DNA from: Amyelois transitella
Taxonomy: Eukaryota > Arthropoda > Insecta > Lepidoptera > Pyralidae
DNA: 64,000 nt
Assembly (NCBI RefSeq): GCF_032362555.1
Contig: NC_083508.1
Coordinates: forward strand, 12,925,001-12,989,000
Direction: 5' to 3'
Translations under genes and position numbers: made by a program
Notes under the pieces: model-generated
Told to the model about the DNA's origin: nothing
What the model saw: the letters and a program-made list of their open reading frames with translations, nothing else
Databases searched by the model: none
Shown: positions 24,207 to 34,672 of the stretch, piece after piece
Position numbering within the stretch: the stretch's first letter is position 1
How the letters are laid out: each line of letters begins with the position of its first letter

Positions 24207-24350
24207 ATGCAGTCGTTCCTGGTGTGCCTGTTGGTGGCGGTGGCGGTGGCGGCAGCAGCCCCGCAGCGGGAGGGAGCCGCCTTCACCAAGGAGGCCATTA
24301 AGCAGGCCCAGAACACTTTCCTTATCCCCAAGGACGCTGAAATTCAGAAA
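24207..24350 (+). CDS. Small secreted gene, coding exon 1
   Basis: Holds the ATG, the signal peptide and the first 48 codons, ending in ATTCAGAAA before GTGAGT. GC-rich codon use contrasts with the AT-rich intron that follows. Confidence 0.85.
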
Positions 24351-24843
24351 GTGAGTACAGCAAAACCGGTCAAGCAATCAAACAAAATAAATCCAAAATT
24401 AATAAAATTTGTTTGAGGCAAGTTGATTCAATACAATCTTGATGCTTCCTTGTAGAAGAATGCGGAATCTCTGAGAAAAAAAAGATGAATAACAAAGCGC
24501 ACCTATAACAATTACGAAAAATTACAAAAATATTTTGGCGTTTTAAATATTTAATAAAATTTTATTTCAACGGATTATAATATATATATATATATCTGTG
24601 TGTTTTTCATAAACTTTCGTTCAAACTGTCACATTTCTTTTGTTGTCTCGCAGAAATCCGCGAGCTGATTCTCATTATTTTTTTCTTTCTATATTCTAGG
24701 TCCAAGAAGGTATCGAACTGGCAGCCTACGAGTCCATCCCTGGAAATCAGAGAATCAATCTCTTCGAGATCTTGGGCGACCAGCTTCCTTCTGAAGTGAT
24801 CAACAACCTGCAGGGCCAGATTGACCAGGTCGGAAGACAGTAA
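24207..24843 (+). CDS. Small secreted protein, 95 residues
   Basis: Two coding exons, 24207-24350 and 24700-24843, are joined in phase 0 across a GTGAGT donor and a TTCTAG acceptor. Residues 1 to about 18 (MQSFLVCLLVAVAVAAAA) form a textbook signal peptide ending before PQRE. The mature part of about 77 residues has no cysteine and looks helical and amphipathic (KEAIKQAQNTFLIPKDAEIQ, then EGIELAAYESIPG, INLFEILGDQLPSEVINNLQ). The start codon sits 36 bases after a good acceptor (CTCTCAG), so the leader is spliced. It lies alone between the two VWC genes. I do not recognise the family. A secreted haemolymph, cuticle or peptide-precursor role is possible, but no dibasic processing site is obvious. 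Confidence 0.85.
24700..24843 (+). CDS. Small secreted gene, coding exon 2
   Basis: Begins directly after TATATTCTAG with GTCCAAGAAGGT, codes 47 residues and ends GRQ-TAA. Confidence 0.85.
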   Translation, partial: VQEGIELAAYESIPGNQRINLFEILGDQLPSEVINNLQGQIDQVGRQ

Positions 24844-24999
24844 TTCACCAGGAAGATAGCCACCAGTAACGGAATCAGATCCTACTATGTAGGGCAGTTG
24901 TTCATTTGCCGCCGAAATTTGATTCGTATCGGTCAATTCAAAATTAAGAAGAGTGAAGTAATTTTTAAAATAGGAGATGGCCAGTAATTGAACATAAAA

Positions 25000-25021
25000 A
25001 ATAAATTTGAAAGAGAATAAA
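25000..25021 (+). terminator. Candidate poly(A) signals, small secreted gene
   Basis: Two AATAAA hexamers (25000-25005 and 25016-25021), about 160-180 bases after the stop codon. Confidence 0.45.
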
Positions 25022-25954
25022 CTTTCGAAGGGATTTATCAATATCTAAATTTGAAATAAGAATATAAAGTTTAACAAAAAAATAATTTTGAAAAAAGAAT
25101 GTTCTAGCTTTGAACAAAATTAAAAATATTACGGATATGGCGTATGTATGTAGATGTGTCATCAAAGAGAAGGCCCGTTACTGGTGCAACGGCGGAGACG
25201 CGGTCGTCTGTTAGTATTAATTTATTGGTTGTGCAATGTGCAGTACAAGGCAGTGAATGTGATATTGTGTAACATCTCTTACTTTTATATGTTTGTACAT
25301 AAGTTAAAAATAAAATGTTCAAATATTGATGTTTGTTTTGGCTTCACTAAAGTTAAGATTCTCATATTTTGCATGAGTGTAGTTCCACAATAAGATATAT
25401 TTCACACACTACTTCACAAAATTCCTCTTATACCTAATAGAGTTCTTTTGTTTTCTCTTTTAGTCATTTTCTTATCTTTTTATATGAAAAATACACAATT
25501 AAAAAATGAAAGCGTAAAATAGTTAATATTTTAGTATAGTTTGATTTTTCCCGGATTTCTTAGCATTTATTTATTTAGGCACATAAAAAAAAACTAAATA
25601 TTTCACGTCTTAAAATATTTCAAAACTAAAAATCTTATCTCCTAAATCTAAAACCAGCCACTATAAAATTAGAATCAAACCAAACATTCGGTGATCATAA
25701 CGATAACGTGTGACATAACACGCTTATCCGAGCTAAATATTCATGAAATGTCGAAAGCCTTAATATAAGCGATACATCGGCAAATCCGGGTGTGAAGTTA
25801 CGTCATTTGTTGCCACAGAGCAAATAATGAGCGCTTCTCGCTGTACAACTTGAAAAACTAGATTGTAGTTCACAAAGCGAAAAATTAAAAAAATAAACAA
25901 CTTCTCTTTTGGAAGATGAGATAATTGAATATAACAACGATAAATTCGAAAGTT

Positions 25955-26122
25955 TCTAAGGATGTTCGGATGTGTGTTGTTACTATTTCACGCAAAATCT
26001 ACAAGATGAATTTCGATGAAATGTACTTAATACTAAGGACACGAGTAGAATATAATCTGGAGCACATACGGTACTTTCTACACTAAAATTTCCACGGGAG
26101 CGAAGCCCAGGGGTGCAGCTAC
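25955..26122 (+). mobile_element. Helitron-like element, diverged
   Basis: TTACTATTTCACGCAAAATC through CACGGGAGCGAAGCCC and GCAGCTA. A second subfamily, shared with 30378-30592. Confidence 0.5.
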
Positions 26123-26527
26123 ATTAAAGATAAGTAAGAAGATGATTCAGGAGTCGATGACAGGAAGACGAACCGACCACCGCCTGCCTTCATTGCTAGC
26201 AATCGAAAAAAATTGAAAAGCCTTCCGTTGTACGGCTTAATGATGGAATTGGGAATCTATATACTTTTACGCATCAAAAGCGTAGATACATACCTTACAG
26301 ACTAACTTACTTTAATTTGATATGATGCGCTGTCGTTTACAAATAAAACCACTAAAGCCTTCGTCACACGTACGTTACAAGTTACGTGACCGTTACGACA
26401 TCGGAACTGCCTCGAATCATAATCGCTTGATACTTTTGGAGAAAGTAGATTTGCTAAATAAAGATAGATAAATTTTGTTTGACAGTTTGATATACTTATC
26501 ACAAATTATTTGGTCACAAGTAATCGA

Positions 26528-26650
26528 CAAAGTCCTGGTAAATGGTCAGGTCAAGAGTACCCAAAATTGACGAGCTTGCATGAAGAGACTTATGAATCGA
26601 AAGAAGCGAAAGAAGTAGGTATGCACAAACAATGATCCCGGCAACAGACT
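26528..26650 (+). repeat. RTE-like LINE fragment, decayed
   Basis: GTCCTGGTAAATGGTCAGGTC through ATGAAGAGACTTATGAAT. A second, weaker piece follows at about 26984-27070. Confidence 0.7.
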
Positions 26651-27211
26651 TGCATTTAGTTTATAACTGTGTCCAAATAGGTTGTGTAATAGACAATGAA
26701 ATGGTAGACGTTGACGTTTCATAAGGGCTAGTTACTGATCGGGCAACTGATCTGGGACATAAGAACGTAATGAGAGAAGATAAGGTAATTATTTTGCAAT
26801 GTCTAATCTTTTATTTATATATTTATGTACATCAAGGAAAATAAGAATATAACTTAAAATAAAGAGAAATTTAGTACAATTTATGCTCAATAACTAGCGT
26901 CTTAGAAAAGAAAATAAGGAAAACAAAGCAAATTATGTAGCGCAAATATACCCTCTGCTAAACAAACTATTGTCAAAAAGTTCTGGTAAAAAGTCAGGTT
27001 AAAAATGTTATTGTGAACATTTCTTAAAATTTAAAGAGGGATGGTGGCAAATGGAAAGATAATTTTAACAGCTTGTTGTATTAAAGAAAATAGTATCGCC
27101 TACACGCTAACTCTTAGCAATGACGAATTTAGTAGTGATGAACGAATATTTATTTGGGAGTAATCTCATGGAATTACAATAATAAACATAACATAATGAT
27201 GATGATGAATA

Positions 27212-27272
27212 AAAACAAAGAATAGGACCACTTCATCTCGTTCCGATGGATGTCGTAAAAGGCGACTAAAGA
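27212..27272 (+). repeat. SINE-B 5' fragment
   Basis: AAAGAATAGGACCACTTCATCTCG through GTAAAAGGCGACTAAAG, next to the RTE-like fragment. Confidence 0.7.
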
Positions 27273-27285
27273 ATATATGTGCATA

Positions 27286-27790
27286 GGGGCGTGTTGGTCC
27301 CGACATTAATGTATGGGAGTGAAAGTTGGGTATAGCAAAAGAAGCACGAAAGCAGAATAAATGCAGTGGAAATGAGAGCTTTAAGGAATATGATGGGTGT
27401 GAAATTGAGTGACCGGATATGGAACAGCGTGATAAGGGAATGTTGTGATGTGAAAGAAGATGTAGTTACAGGAATAGAAAAGGGTATCTATGTTAAGATG
27501 GTTTGGTCATGTGGAGAGGATGAGTGAAAGCAGGTTAACTAAGCAGATATACAAGGAGAGTGTGGAGGGAAAGGTCGTAGTGGGAAGACCTAGACAAACG
27601 TATCTTGATCAAATTAAGGATGTCCTGGTAAAGGGTCAGGTCAAGAGTACCCGAAACCGCCGAGCTTGCATGAAGAGAGTTATGAATGTGGATGAAGCGA
27701 AGGAAGTATGCAGAGATCGTGGCAAGTGGAAAGATGTAATCTCTGCCCACCCCTCCGGGAAAGAGGCGTGATTTTTATGTATGTATGTAC
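27286..27790 (+). pseudogene. RTE-like LINE reverse transcriptase, C-terminal fragment
   Basis: The longest piece of this LINE in the window. It encodes the typical end of RTE-class polymerases: LMYGSESW, RALRNMMG, then WFGHVERM and VGRPRQTYLDQIKDVL, ending KWKDVISAHPSGKEA-stop, followed by (TATG)n. An in-frame stop after SESWV and further changes upstream show it is dead. The 5' part is absent, as expected of 5'-truncated retroposition. Confidence 0.82.
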
Positions 27791-27884
27791 ATACATACAT
27801 ACATAAAAATCACGCCTCTTCAATCTCCAATCTCTCAAAATCGATCTCTTCAATCTGTGTAATTTATCCTGTAAATATACATAT

Positions 27885-28109
27885 ATATACAGGATAAATT
27901 ACACAGATTGAGTTAGCCTCGAAGTAAGTTCGAGACTTTTGTTAACAACAATTCTATATTTTATAATAAATACTTACCTATATAGATAAACATCCAAGAC
28001 CCAGACCAATCAGAAAAAGTTCTTTTCTCATCATACCCTGACTGGGATTCGAACCCGGGACCTTTGGTGTCACAGACAAGCGCACTACCGCTGCGACACA
28101 GAGGCCGTC
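27885..28109 (-). repeat. SINE-A copy
   Basis: Minus-orientation copy. Its 3' end (left) is bordered by an inverted duplicate of its own last 23 bases instead of the usual AT tail. Confidence 0.85.
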
Positions 28110-28387
28110 TATATAATATAGGCATTATTACTGGCCATTTCATACAAAGTTGTGGATAATTGCGTTAATCGGCGTGAGATTGAGACTGCACATAAAACTT
28201 TTCTTTGTTGATTAGCGAATCTGGGTCAGACAGACAGACACACCGGCGGAAACTGTTAATTAATTAAATGAAACTAATCAGAGAGGAACACCTTAGAAGT
28301 ACTACCTTATGGGAGGCCATGCGCGCTGCGTACGCGCAGGGCTTTGAGGTAATAACCATGCAGAGTCCAAGGGTTATTTATTTAGGG

Positions 28388-28578
28388 TTGTAAAAGGCAA
28401 CTAAGGAATAGGCTTGTAAACTTGGGATTCTTCTCTTAGGCGATGGGCTAGCGACCTGCCACTATTTAAATTTCAATTCTGACATAAAGCCAAACAGCTG
28501 AACGTGGCCTATGAGTATTTTCAAGACTGTTGGTCAGTCTTCCCCGCAAGGGATGTAGAAGTGATTATATGTATGCAC
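28388..28578 (+). repeat. SINE-B copy, 5' end lost
   Basis: GTAAAAGGCAACTAAGGAATAGG through GTGATTATATGTATG. Confidence 0.82.
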
Positions 28579-28667
28579 GTTTCCTAATAAATTCCCTCAA
28601 ATAAAAACTTACATTCTCAAATTTCCTATAATATATATCCATAATAACCTAGGAAATCATTATGATT

Positions 28668-28896
28668 TCCTAGGTCAGGTCGAGAGTACCCGACAACGAG
28701 ACCGTTGCTTGTATAAAAAGAGTTTGAATGTGGATGAAGTGAAAGATGTATACAGAGATCTTTGTAAGTGGAAAAATATTTGTGATCATGATAGCCAGAT
28801 AAGTTATCACCAGTCACATCTGTCACATCTTAATATGTAGTCTCAGTCTAAGTATCCCTCCGGGAAAGATCCGATTTTGTGTATGAATGTATGTAC
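28668..28896 (+). repeat. RTE-like LINE fragment, interrupted
   Basis: GGTCAGGTCGAGAGTACCCG to GGAAAAATAT, then about 80 unrelated bases, then the family end (CCCTCCGGGAAAGATCCGATT). Confidence 0.65.
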
Positions 28897-29144
28897 GATT
28901 TCCTGGCAGGAAGTCAGCGCTCTCTGCGTATACGCACTCAGTACGCCGTACCGGGAACTAACGGCGGCGGGTCTGTGTCTAAGCGTAATTACTTTTTAAT
29001 TAAAACAAAAAGTATTGTTGTAATAGACCCGGTAATAAGACTAAGTGTCGCGGCTGCATTGCTGCTGCCATTGGCTTCTCACTTTGTTGCAAATATTTCG
29101 CTTTTACGGTGTTCCTGTGGTTTCTAACCGTTTGTTTTTTGTAT

Positions 29145-29520
29145 GTTTCTCGGATTACTTTGAATTGATATCTTGTCCTATAAGATTCAAAGGCGCAAGA
29201 ACGAAAATAAGAGACAAAGTAATCTTTTCTGAACGTGCCGAGGATCTGGTAGGTCGGTCAGAATAACACCAGGTTTTTGGATGTTCAAGGCGTCTTGTCT
29301 CGTTGTTGTCTTGGTCGAAATTAGGTTGTCCTTTTTTTCATTAATATGTCAGTCAGTTTTGTTCATCTTAAGGTCAAGTTAAAGTGTCTGTCTGTCCATG
29401 GAGGCTGAACGGCTGCTGCAGTATGTTTTCCTAATTACTTTGAATTGATATCTTGTCCAATAAGATGTCCAAAAGCGCAAGCACGAAAAGATAGGCAAAG
29501 TCATATTTTCGTAAAATAAA
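29145..29520 (+). repeat. Local direct duplication
   Basis: The segment at about 29149-29240 (ACTTTGAATTGATATCTTGTCC and what follows) recurs at about 29434-29515 with moderate divergence. The period is about 285 bases. No coding sense. Confidence 0.6.
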
Positions 29521-29837
29521 TATGAAACGAATCTAACTATTGGCTAGTTTATTCAGCTTTAAGACAAGTGATTGGTTCAAGTCCCAATAACAGACAATCT
29601 GCATAGTCAATTAAAGAAAGGATCAGTTCATGATCAGTTCTGAAGGAGGTAGTTTTTAAATATATAGAGAAAACGGAGCGTAACAGTTACTGCAACATAC
29701 TATGAAGGTTTGAGCTACTTACATGTTTGGGTTCAAAAGAAATTATTTTGAGCACACTGCAATGCAATCCAAACTTTTTGACTGCGATGTAACCACGAAT
29801 AAGGAGTAGGTCCTAAGCATAGATCGCGAAAGTTGGT

Positions 29838-29992
29838 AAGATTGTATGGATATTTGTGTTTGTTACTCTTTCTCGCAAAAACTATTTAACGTTTTTTGAT
29901 GAAAGTTAGTACACGGAGAGAATATAACTTAATATAACACATTTCCCAAGAGAGCGATACACCGGGTCGCAGTTAATTCTTCTAGTAATTAG
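29838..29992 (+). mobile_element. Helitron-like element, decayed
   Basis: TGTTTGTTACTCTTTCTCGCA through CCCAAGAGAGCGATAC. Confidence 0.45.
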
Positions 29993-30261
29993 TTGTGCAG
30001 AAGTGCAAATGCGGCCCGCATGCATACATGTTTGTTCATGTGAAAATATGACATAATGACTGATTCACTTATATGTATGTATTTAAAATATTGTGGAAGC
30101 GATGGCTGTGGGTTCTAATTTAGATTTTCTACATTATGTTCGTATAAGTTATCAGTCACGGTTTTAAACAATATGACAGATTTAGAAAAACCTCCCGCAT
30201 GCGCATTTAGAACTTCTTAGACACTCATTTTCATTTAAAGATGAGCTCATATGTAATGAAT

Positions 30262-30720
30262 GTAATAGTCAAAAGTTTTAAATCTACGTATCGTTACAAT
30301 TTCTACACACTGCGCATGTACGGCGACATCTCAAACGTCACACGCCGCCAGCCTATCACAGCGCGTATGCTTAATAGCTATCCTACTAATATTATAAATG
30401 CGAAAGTTTGTAAGTATGTCAGGATGGCAGTATGGATGTTTGTTACTCTTTCACGCAAAAACTACTGTACTGATTACGATAAAATTTGGTATGCAGGTAG
30501 CTGAAGACCCAGAATAACATATAGGCTACTTTTTATCCCGGGATTCCCGCGGGATTGATTCCACGCGGACGAAGTCGCGGGCGGCCTTTAGTATTTAATA
30601 TTTCACGGATTGGAGCACAAATACAACTTCCGACTTAACATCGTCGGAGCCGCGGTTCCCCAGGCATTACACCTTTGTGGCGGTCAATAACGAATTACTA
30701 TAAAAAGTACTATATTTTTC
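30262..30720 (-). repeat. Repeat family Y copy, split by a Helitron-like element
   Basis: The two halves (30262-30377 and 30593-30720) match, in complement, the plus copies at 40835-41030 and 56048-56215 (for example the GGGGAACCGCGGCTCC region and CATACGCGCTGTG). Class unknown. Confidence 0.55.
30378..30592 (+). mobile_element. Helitron-like element inside a family Y repeat
   Basis: TCCTACTAATATTATAAATG to GAAGTCGCGGGCGGCCTTTAG. Family Y sequence flanks it on both sides, so it is a nested insertion. Confidence 0.65.
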
Positions 30721-30786
30721 CTAAGTGACGAATGAATATCTCAAGCGAAGCCGCCTACTAGCACTAGTCCACGAAGAGGTAAACAG

Positions 30787-31694
30787 TAGGAATGTGAAAA
30801 AAAATCGATTATGGAAAAAATCGATTTAAAATCGATTTTTTTTAAGTAAAAATCGATTTTATTACGTGATTTTTTTAAAATTAATAATCGATTAAAAATC
30901 GATTTTTATAATCATACAATAAATGCACTCCGAAATTACGTTTTTGTCTTCTGGCTTGGAGCCCGGAACGCGAACTGCCAAAGAATACTATCATAGCTCC
31001 ATAATATTACATTAACGCCATCTTTGCATTCTTTCTGTGCTCTTAAAACAGTTTAGATGATTAATTTACTTTATAGACGGGCTCTGTGGCGCAGCGGTAG
31101 TACGCTTGTCTGTGACACCTGAGGTCCCGGGTTCGAATCCCGGTCAGGGCATGATGTGAAAAGAACTTTTTCTGATTGGCTTGGGTCTTGGATGTTTATC
31201 TATATAAGTATTTATTAAAAAATTATAGTATCGTTGAGTTAGCATCTCCTAACACAAGTCTCGAACTTACTTCGAGGCAAACTTAATCTGTGTAATTTGT
31301 CTCGTATACATTTATATTTATTTATTTATTTAATCAAACATTCTCTAGATGGAATTAGTCGATGAACAGTATTTTACCGACATTCGGTTGATATTTTATT
31401 CATTATTCGTTGCTGAAACTTCATTTTTCAAACTTGATTGTTAAAAACTTTAATTTGTGTTGATTATATAAGAACTTACTGTTTCTATTGTTTATTTTTA
31501 ATGAATAAATCTATTGATATAATTTATATGGCGTTTATTTTGACATAAATTGAAAAATTAGGAAAAATCTATCAATATAATAAAATCGATTATTTTCTTA
31601 AGAAAAATCGATTATTTGTTAATCGATTTTTCATACTTAAAAAATAAATCGATTATATAAAAATCGATTTTTTATCAGCAATGTCACATCCCTA
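30787..31694. mobile_element. hAT-type non-autonomous element with 8-bp target duplication
   Basis: The ends are TAGGAATGTGA and, inverted, TAGGGATGTGA. The element is bracketed by perfect GTAAACAG repeats (30779-30786 and 31695-31702), the 8-bp duplication typical of hAT transposons. Both subterminal regions are packed with ATCGAT cores in A/T runs (six on the left, five on the right). There is no transposase ORF. A SINE-A copy is nested at 31076-31334, so the element without it is about 650 bases. Confidence 0.8.
31076..31334 (+). repeat. SINE-A (tRNA-derived), nested in the hAT element
   Basis: The head has GGCGCAGCGGTAGTACG (A-box-like) and GGTTCGAATCC (B box). It is followed by the family body and an ATTT-repeat tail. 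Plus orientation. Confidence 0.85.
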
Positions 31695-32194
31695 GTAAAC
31701 AGTAATCGCGAGCCACACTCGGCCGAGACCGCTCCGCCGTTTTTGCGTTACCTTCTCTGGAAATAAGATAATTATCATCACATACTTAATTATAGCGATG
31801 CCGCTGGCGCGCCGCCTGCCCCAGGGCTGCCGGTGTGGAGGGACACTAATAATATCAATTTTCCAGGCCGTTTTGTAGGTAATCTGTAACATTATGTTGT
31901 TACACTAGCAGTTAGCAGGGACGAGTTACGACGAGGGTAGTAAACGTTTCCACACATAGGTAAAGTGAGATGAATGGGCTGAAATTAAATAAATCAAATT
32001 TATTCTTTCATTAGTCCTGGTGAAATAATTGAGGGCGGTGTAATAAAGTTTTGACGGATATAGAATAGAATCTTTATTTGCTTTTGATAAGGGTTTACAA
32101 AGGGTGTAGCATTGAACATATTATCTCCTGATCTGCCATTAATTTTAGCATGCAAATAGTACAACATTACACATAGACAGACAGTAAGATAAGA

Positions 32195-32397
32195 ATAGTA
32201 GACAGAGCCAACAGTCATCAAAAGACTGAAAGGCCACGTACAGCGTAATTATAGAATTAAGATTCAAATAGTGACAGGTTGCTAGCCCATCGCCTAAAAA
32301 GCGAACCCCAAGTATATCCCTTACTCGCTTTTTACAACATCCATGGGAAAAAGGTGGAGTGGTCCTATTCGTGTTTCTATTGGTATCGGGAACCACA
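32195..32397 (-). repeat. SINE-B copy
   Basis: GTAGACAGAGCCAACAGTC on the left, GGTATCGGGAACCACATTA on the right; the tail is missing. Confidence 0.8.
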
Positions 32398-32404
32398 TTA
32401 ATCA

Positions 32405-32545
32405 CTGTCTTCATACAAGCTCGTCAAGAGAGAGGTGAACGTGAATGAAGCAAAAGAAGTGTGAATGGATCGTAGCGAAAAGATGTGGACTTGACCTACT
32501 ACCCCTCTGGGGTGGAAGTGTATGTATGCTATGTATGTATTATGT
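32405..32545 (+). repeat. RTE-like LINE 3' fragment, decayed
   Basis: GTGAATGAAGCAAAAGAAGTG through ACCCCTCTGGGGTGG and a TATG-rich tail. Confidence 0.6.
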
Positions 32546-32554
32546 TTAAACATT

Positions 32555-32732
32555 TATTTATCCTGCTCTGCGCCAACGCCAATATCCTGTTTGGTTTCCT
32601 TCCACCCAAAGGTTGATTGGGTGAGACTGCATTAAGGATAAGTCCGCCTCTGTACCATCTCTATCTGCTTTGTGCTGTTTTGTATGTTTTACTCTTATGG
32701 TGCAATAAAGAGTTTTATCTATCTATCTATGC
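32555..32732 (+). repeat. LINE 3'UTR with (TCTA)n tail
   Basis: Non-coding sequence ending GTGCAATAAAGAGTTTTATC(TATC)n. A poly(A)-like signal plus a tetranucleotide tail fits a LINE 3' end. Class uncertain. Confidence 0.45.
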
Positions 32733-33029
32733 TCATAAAGGAGCCTGAAGTGCTCTCTTCAGATGGGATCTCGCGGCAGCCCTGAGCCACGGGCAGGCGG
32801 CGGCGTGTGTCCACGCATTGCGCGACTGCCAAACACTTTTTATGTCATCGGGTACTCCGAGATACTAAACTACCACCTGAACTGTTAGCAACCACATCGC
32901 TTGCATTGTGAGGCAAATAGCCAAGCTTGGACTTATGATATTATGGAAAATTTTGCGTCGTCGTTTCCAGAATCGTGATCAAAGATGGACGGCGGGCAGA
33001 CTAGAAAGACAACCAGGACTGAGGTCTTC

Positions 33030-33125
33030 TCGCGCCCTTCTTCAGAGCCCGGGAGCCTTATATAAGCGCGCGCTCGCGCCCCGGGCCCCCGCCTTTTGAC
33101 TACTTCAGCGCTCTTCAAGTTAAGT
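33030..33125 (+). promoter_or_regulatory. Orphan promoter-like CG island
   Basis: TATATAAG (33059-33066) in a strongly CG-rich block (CGCGCGCTCGCGCCCCGGGC) upstream of the mariner. The nearest gene start on + is the tenectin-like ATG, 3.5 kb away. A distal leader exon for it is possible, but no convincing donor is visible. Confidence 0.25.
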
Positions 33126-33284
33126 AGTTAGCTATCCTCTGACGGCTTCTTGCTGGATCTCGTGACTATAGCTAAACCCACGCCTTTTAAAATATTTTCA
33201 AATGTAGCCGTAATAAAGGTTGTAGTTATTCTATAGATCTTGATATTATTTCTCATTACTTAACGTCACAGCCACACGTTTATA

Positions 33285-34594
33285 CATTCAGTCAGAAAAG
33301 TATCGGGAATGGATTATTTATTTATAGTTCCAAATTCAAATTTTTGTTTTTTTTGTTGTTGTTAGATTGGCACAACTGTTTTCCATTTTGGCGCGGAGTT
33401 TGAGTTGCATCTGTTGTTTACATTAAATACAGTGCTATTTTTAGTTATATCATATCTAGTGTGTATTGCTAATTTCATAATGGATAAAAACATCGAACAA
33501 AGAGTTTGTCTTAAATTTTGCATTGCCAATGGAATATCGTGTTCGGAGTCACTGAAAATGTTACAGAAGGCTTACGGTGAATCGACTTTATCAAAAACTC
33601 GTGCTCATGAGTGGTACAAAGCGTTCAAAAGCGGTCGAGATGTGATGGAAGATTTGCCTCGCTCTGGTAGGCCATCAACGTCTGCAATTGAAGTTAACAT
33701 CGCAAAAGTGAAGGAAATAGTGACTGAAAATCCTCATTCAACTTTGAGAGAGATAGCCACCGAACTTTCTGTATCTCACGAGTCGATCCGTACCATTTTA
33801 ACTAATAATTTGGGTATGAAACATGTTGCCGCTCGGCTAGTCCCAAAAGACCTGAATTTTTTTCAAAAACTCAATCGCATGAGGGTCGCTGAGGACATGC
33901 TAGAACGAGTCAATTCCGACCCAACATTCATGAAACGCATTGTTACTGGTGACGAGACGTGGGTTTACGAGTTTGACATGCAAACAAGTCAACAAGCTTC
34001 GGAGTGGCGCCTTCCAACTGAACCGAAACCGAAAAAACCACGCCAAAGTCGTTCAAAAGTCAAAGTCATGTTGACTGTTTTCTTTGACTATCGCGGTGTT
34101 GTGCACTCGGAATTCATGCCGGAAGGTCAAACGGTAAATAAGGAATATTATTTGAGTGTTATGCGGCGTTTAAGAGAGCAAATCCGACGAAAAAGGCCAG
34201 ATTTGTGGAAAGAAAATTTTGCACCATGATAATGCACCTTCGCACAAGGCCATCATTGTGAACGAATTTTTAACCAAACACTCAACAAATACCATCGAGC
34301 AACCACCATATTCACCAGATATGGCTCCAGCCGACTTTTTTCTTTTTCCTAAACTCAAATTACCACTTCGTGGCACCCGTTTTCAATCGGTAGAAGACAT
34401 AAAAGAGAATACGCGGCGAGAACTGACCTCAATTCCGGAAACAGCGTTTAAAAAATGTTTTGATGATTGGATTATTCGTTGGCGTAAGTGTATCGTTTCT
34501 AAAGGAGCATATTTTGAAGGTGATAAAATAAATTTGGATGAATAACAAACAGTTTGTGTATTATTGATCTTTTCCTGCTACTTTCTTGACAGAG
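33285..34594 (+). mobile_element. Mariner-family DNA transposon, defective
   Basis: About 1.31 kb, the usual size for mariner. Imperfect terminal inverted repeats begin CAGTCAGAAAAGTATCGGGA at 33289, and the complement of 34573-34592 gives CTGTCAAGAAAGTAGCAGGA (15 of 20 match). TA dinucleotides at 33283-33284 and 34595-34596 fit TA target duplication. The transposase is broken. Confidence 0.88.
33480..34545 (+). pseudogene. Mariner transposase, frameshifted
   Basis: Two reading frames together cover a mariner transposase of normal length. The first (ATG 33480 to stop 34229) has the N-terminal helix-turn-helix region and the first catalytic Asp in VTGDETWVYEF (residue 158). The second (open from about 34219 to 34545) has HHDNAPSHK and YSPDMAPADFF, with exactly 34 residues between the second and third Asp (D34D). 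The frames meet at about 34215-34222, where the usual tryptophan-containing stretch is missing, so a small deletion (about 8 bases) broke the gene. The rest is open, so inactivation is fairly recent. Confidence 0.9.
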
Positions 34595-34618
34595 TAGTAT
34601 GTGGTTTCAGGTTTTTAA

Positions 34619-34672
34619 TATAGGACCACTCCATATCTTTCTCATGGATGTTGTAAAAGACAATTAAGACAA
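34619..34672 (+). repeat. SINE-B fragment beside mariner
   Basis: ATAGGACCACTCCATATC through ATGTTGTAAAAGACAATTAAG. A short decayed piece 25 bases after the mariner end. Confidence 0.6.
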
